Source of the DNA: Heterotrichella gracilis
Lineage: Eukaryota > Sar > Xanthophyceae > Tribonematales > Xanthonemataceae
Direction: 5' to 3'
DNA length: 64,000 bases
NCBI GenBank assembly: GCA_032358255.1
Contig: JAULBX010014425.1
Location: 1 to 64,000 of the forward strand
Position numbers and translations under genes: made by a program. Position 1 is the first letter of the stretch; every line of letters begins with the position of its first letter. Below, piece by piece: positions 62,256 to 64,000 of this stretch. Under the pieces are notes generated by a model, which had not been told where the DNA came from, did not search any database, and saw only the letters and a program-made list of their open reading frames with translations.

Positions 62256-63029
62256 TTACTCGAACCTTAAATGTTTTACAGAGATACCTTTGTTTTGAAG
62301 TTCTTTCAAAGAATTGATGCCAATCTCTAAGTGATTAGTTACAAAATCGGAAGTCACTTTTTTATCGCTCTCTTCTGTTTTTACGCCTTCAGGTATCATT
62401 GGCTGATCGCTCACCAATAACAATGCACCCACAGGTATCTCGTTGTGAAAACCTACACTAAAAATGGTAGCGGTTTCCATATCAATTGCCATTGCCCTTA
62501 TCTCGCGTAAGTATTCTTTAAATCTTTCATCATGCTCCCAAACCCTTCTGTTAGTGGTATAAACAGTACCTGTCCAATAATCCAATCCTTTTAAACGGAT
62601 GGTGTAAGAAATTGCTTTTTGCAAACTAAAAGATGGTAATGCAGGCACTTCTAATGGTAAATAATCGTTCGAAGTTCCCTCGCCTCTTATTGCTGCAATT
62701 GGTAAAATAAGATCTCCAATATTATTTTTCTTTTTTAAACCTCCGCATTTACCCAAAAACAAAACTGCCTTTGGATGAATTGCAGTGAGTAGGTCCATGA
62801 TAGTTGCAGCCATGGCGCTGCCCATACTAAAATTAATAATAGTAATGCCATTACAGGTGGCAGTTTGCATTGGCTTATCAAGGCCTTCTACCTCAACATT
62901 ATTCCATTCGGCAAACAACTTAACGTACCCGCCAAAATTGGTGAGTAAGATATACGATCCAAACTCACTTAATTTTTTTCCAGTATATCGTGGTAACCAA
63001 TTATTTACAATTTCTTCTTTTGTTTTCAT
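62256..63029 (-). CDS. amn: AMP nucleosidase (Bacteroidota type)
   Basis: Nucleoside-phosphorylase-fold enzyme splitting AMP to adenine and ribose 5-phosphate. The 257 residues have SYILLTNFGGYVKLFAEWN, FSMGSAMAATIMDLL, VLFLGKCGGLK and the ribose-site AIDMETATIFSVG with LLLVSDQP. It matches the short Bacteroidota AMP nucleosidases rather than the ~480-residue E. coli Amn, which carries an additional N-terminal domain. Forms an operon with meaB. Confidence 0.9.
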   Translation of the reverse strand: MKTKEEIVNNWLPRYTGKKLSEFGSYILLTNFGGYVKLFAEWNNVEVEGLDKPMQTATCNGITIINFSMGSAMAATIMDLLTAIHPKAVLFLGKCGGLKKKNNIGDLILPIAAIRGEGTSNDYLPLEVPALPSFSLQKAISYTIRLKGLDYWTGTVYTTNRRVWEHDERFKEYLREIRAMAIDMETATIFSVGFHNEIPVGALLLVSDQPMIPEGVKTEESDKKVTSDFVTNHLEIGINSLKELQNKGISVKHLRFE

Positions 63030-63197
63030 ATGTAGATATTTACTGTTTTTTTATTGTCATATGGAATTCGCCATGTATCTTTATCTGTTTTTGTCCGCTC
63101 TGGCACATGGCTATTTCATCTATGCTTGTATTTTGTGGAGTAAATCTCTCTTAAAAATCAATTAATGTAAATATATTTAAAAAATATTTGTCAATAG

Positions 63198-63632
63198 TTG
63201 AACTTAGCGTTAAAATATCCATTATTTAATACCAAACTCAAAAAGCAAAAGGACCAAACCTATATTTTTGACGAAGTACGAAAGAAATGGCTGCTTTTAA
63301 CACCAGAAGAATGGGTAAGGCAACATTTGATACATTATTTGATCCTCGAAAAAAAATACCCTGTTTCATTGATCTCCATTGAAAAAGAAATTATTTTAAA
63401 CGACCTTAAAAAACGTTACGATATTGTTATTTACAACAAACAGTTGGTGCCCGTTGTAGTAATTGAATGTAAAGCGCCCTATATTGAGTTAGACAAAACT
63501 GTAGTTGAACAGGCGTTGCGTTACAACCTTATTATAAAGGCAAAATATTTAATGATCAGTAACGGTGTAAGCGATGTTACATTTAACAGTTTGAACCAGA
63601 CAGTTATTTTACCCGATTATTCTGAGCTTTAA
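63198..63632 (+). CDS. Stand-alone HsdR N-terminal (PD-(D/E)XK) domain protein
   Basis: A 144-residue protein starting at TTG. It opens with a short lead and RKKWLLLTPEEWVRQHLIHYL, then KKRYDIVIYNKQLVPVVVIECKAP (D and E-x-K of the nuclease core), and QALRYNLIIKAKYLMISNG. This is the HSDR_N nuclease fold found at the start of type I restriction subunits, here alone without helicase or methylase. In Bacteroidota such solo proteins are widespread; their substrate is unknown. It converges on a secreted esterase (4-nt overlap of the ends). Confidence 0.85.
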   Translation: MNLALKYPLFNTKLKKQKDQTYIFDEVRKKWLLLTPEEWVRQHLIHYLILEKKYPVSLISIEKEIILNDLKKRYDIVIYNKQLVPVVVIECKAPYIELDKTVVEQALRYNLIIKAKYLMISNGVSDVTFNSLNQTVILPDYSEL

Positions 63633-64000
63633 TTTTTAATGAATTTCACAACGTTTTGCTCTGTACCGTTATTTATATTCAAAAAATAAATTCCGTTCGC
63701 CAAAGCGCTTACATCTACAGTGTTTGTAATACTTTCAGCAATAATTAGTTTTCCCAAAAGGTCGGTTACTTTTAATTTTATTTCTGAAACACCTTCCACA
63801 AATAATTTTTCAGTAACAGGGTTTGGATAAACTTTTACATTATTCTTTAAATAATTTTGTTTCACGCCAACATTTGGAATGAACTGGTTAAGTTTATACT
63901 GCCTGAAAAAACGCCAGATCTCAACACTAGCATTAAAATCCTGATTGGTATTTGCTATTACAGGAAAAGCACCTGGCCACGAATGGCTTCCGCCGGTTAC
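63629..64000 (-). CDS. Secreted esterase (PHB-depolymerase/LpqC-like) with T9SS sorting domain, 5' part outside window
   Basis: Only the last 123 residues are visible. They begin TGGSHSWPGAFPVIANTNQD, which holds the catalytic His of the LpqC/PHB-depolymerase esterase family, then FNASVEIWRFFRQYKL, typical of its last helix. A T9SS type A sorting domain follows (VKVYPNPVTEKLFVEG, GIYFLNINNGTEQNVVKF). The nucleophile serine region lies beyond the window edge, so completeness cannot be judged. Confidence 0.82.
   Translation of the reverse strand, partial: VTGGSHSWPGAFPVIANTNQDFNASVEIWRFFRQYKLNQFIPNVGVKQNYLKNNVKVYPNPVTEKLFVEGVSEIKLKVTDLLGKLIIAESITNTVDVSALANGIYFLNINNGTEQNVVKFIKN

Noticed and set aside
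62785-63165. 126-residue plus-strand frame as one gene
   Set aside because: The first two thirds are antisense to amn. Only the last 34 codons are free of overlap and these are noted separately as a weak candidate.
1-64000. Possible defence islands, CRISPR arrays, toxin-antitoxin pairs or mobile elements
   Set aside because: I found no repeat arrays, transposases, integrases, phage genes or paired toxin-antitoxin genes; the one HsdR_N protein stands alone.

Overview
The window looks like a chromosomal segment of a Bacteroidota species, probably a Flavobacteriales-like relative. The signs are AT-rich DNA, three secreted proteins with type IX secretion (T9SS) C-terminal sorting domains, an exosortase-F cassette, paired TPR/PD40 envelope proteins, and several promoters of the Bacteroidota form TTTG-N19/20-TAnnTTTG. 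I cannot name a genus. I see no tRNA, rRNA, CRISPR array, insertion sequence or prophage. About 54 genes are packed tightly with many 1-8 nt overlaps. About 30 percent of visible start codons are not ATG, and two genes appear to start at CTG.

Layout. 1-5.0 kb: a Wzc-like tyrosine autokinase diverges from a four-gene operon made of a 72-residue sorting-signal peptide, an exosortase, its partner membrane protein, and glyA. 5.0-7.8 kb: a secreted protein with a possible thioester-domain motif, a CNT nucleoside transporter and a PAP2 phosphatase. 7.8-11.8 kb: biotin operon bioB-bioF-bioD-bioA. 11.9-18.7 kb: DASS anion transporter with a LolD-like ATPase, YihY, DUF5683, dapB, a Rieske ferredoxin, a LolC/E-like permease and rbfA. 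18.8-23.5 kb: an MsbA-like exporter, rsmI, corA, a 53-residue ORF, rplT and rpmI. 23.6-31 kb: a large secreted beta-propeller protein, an autoregulated-looking DtxR-Nramp pair, and a glycosyltransferase. 30.9-35.1 kb: a cobalamin-riboswitch operon (TonB-dependent receptor, DUF4465 protein, DUF5074 lipoprotein). 35-50 kb: trmH, hemW, a PorE-like OmpA protein, an AddA-like helicase-nuclease, M13 peptidase, dacB, pyrC, an inositol monophosphatase-family enzyme and a second PD40 protein. 50-64 kb: oppB-tpiA-prmA, a patatin/beta-barrel protein, GT39, DUF2795, a T9SS-exported amidase, an outer-membrane protein, amn-meaB, a stand-alone HsdR_N protein and the tail of a secreted esterase.

How it fits together. 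Most genes are housekeeping (ribosome, RNA modification, cofactor and amino-acid synthesis) or envelope biogenesis. The likely system of special interest is the exosortase-F cassette, whose only local substrate candidate is essentially a signal peptide joined to a sorting signal, next to a polysaccharide co-polymerase/kinase. B12 scavenging (riboswitch operon) and MeaB, a chaperone of a B12-dependent mutase, suggest use of salvaged cobalamin, but the mutase is not in the window.
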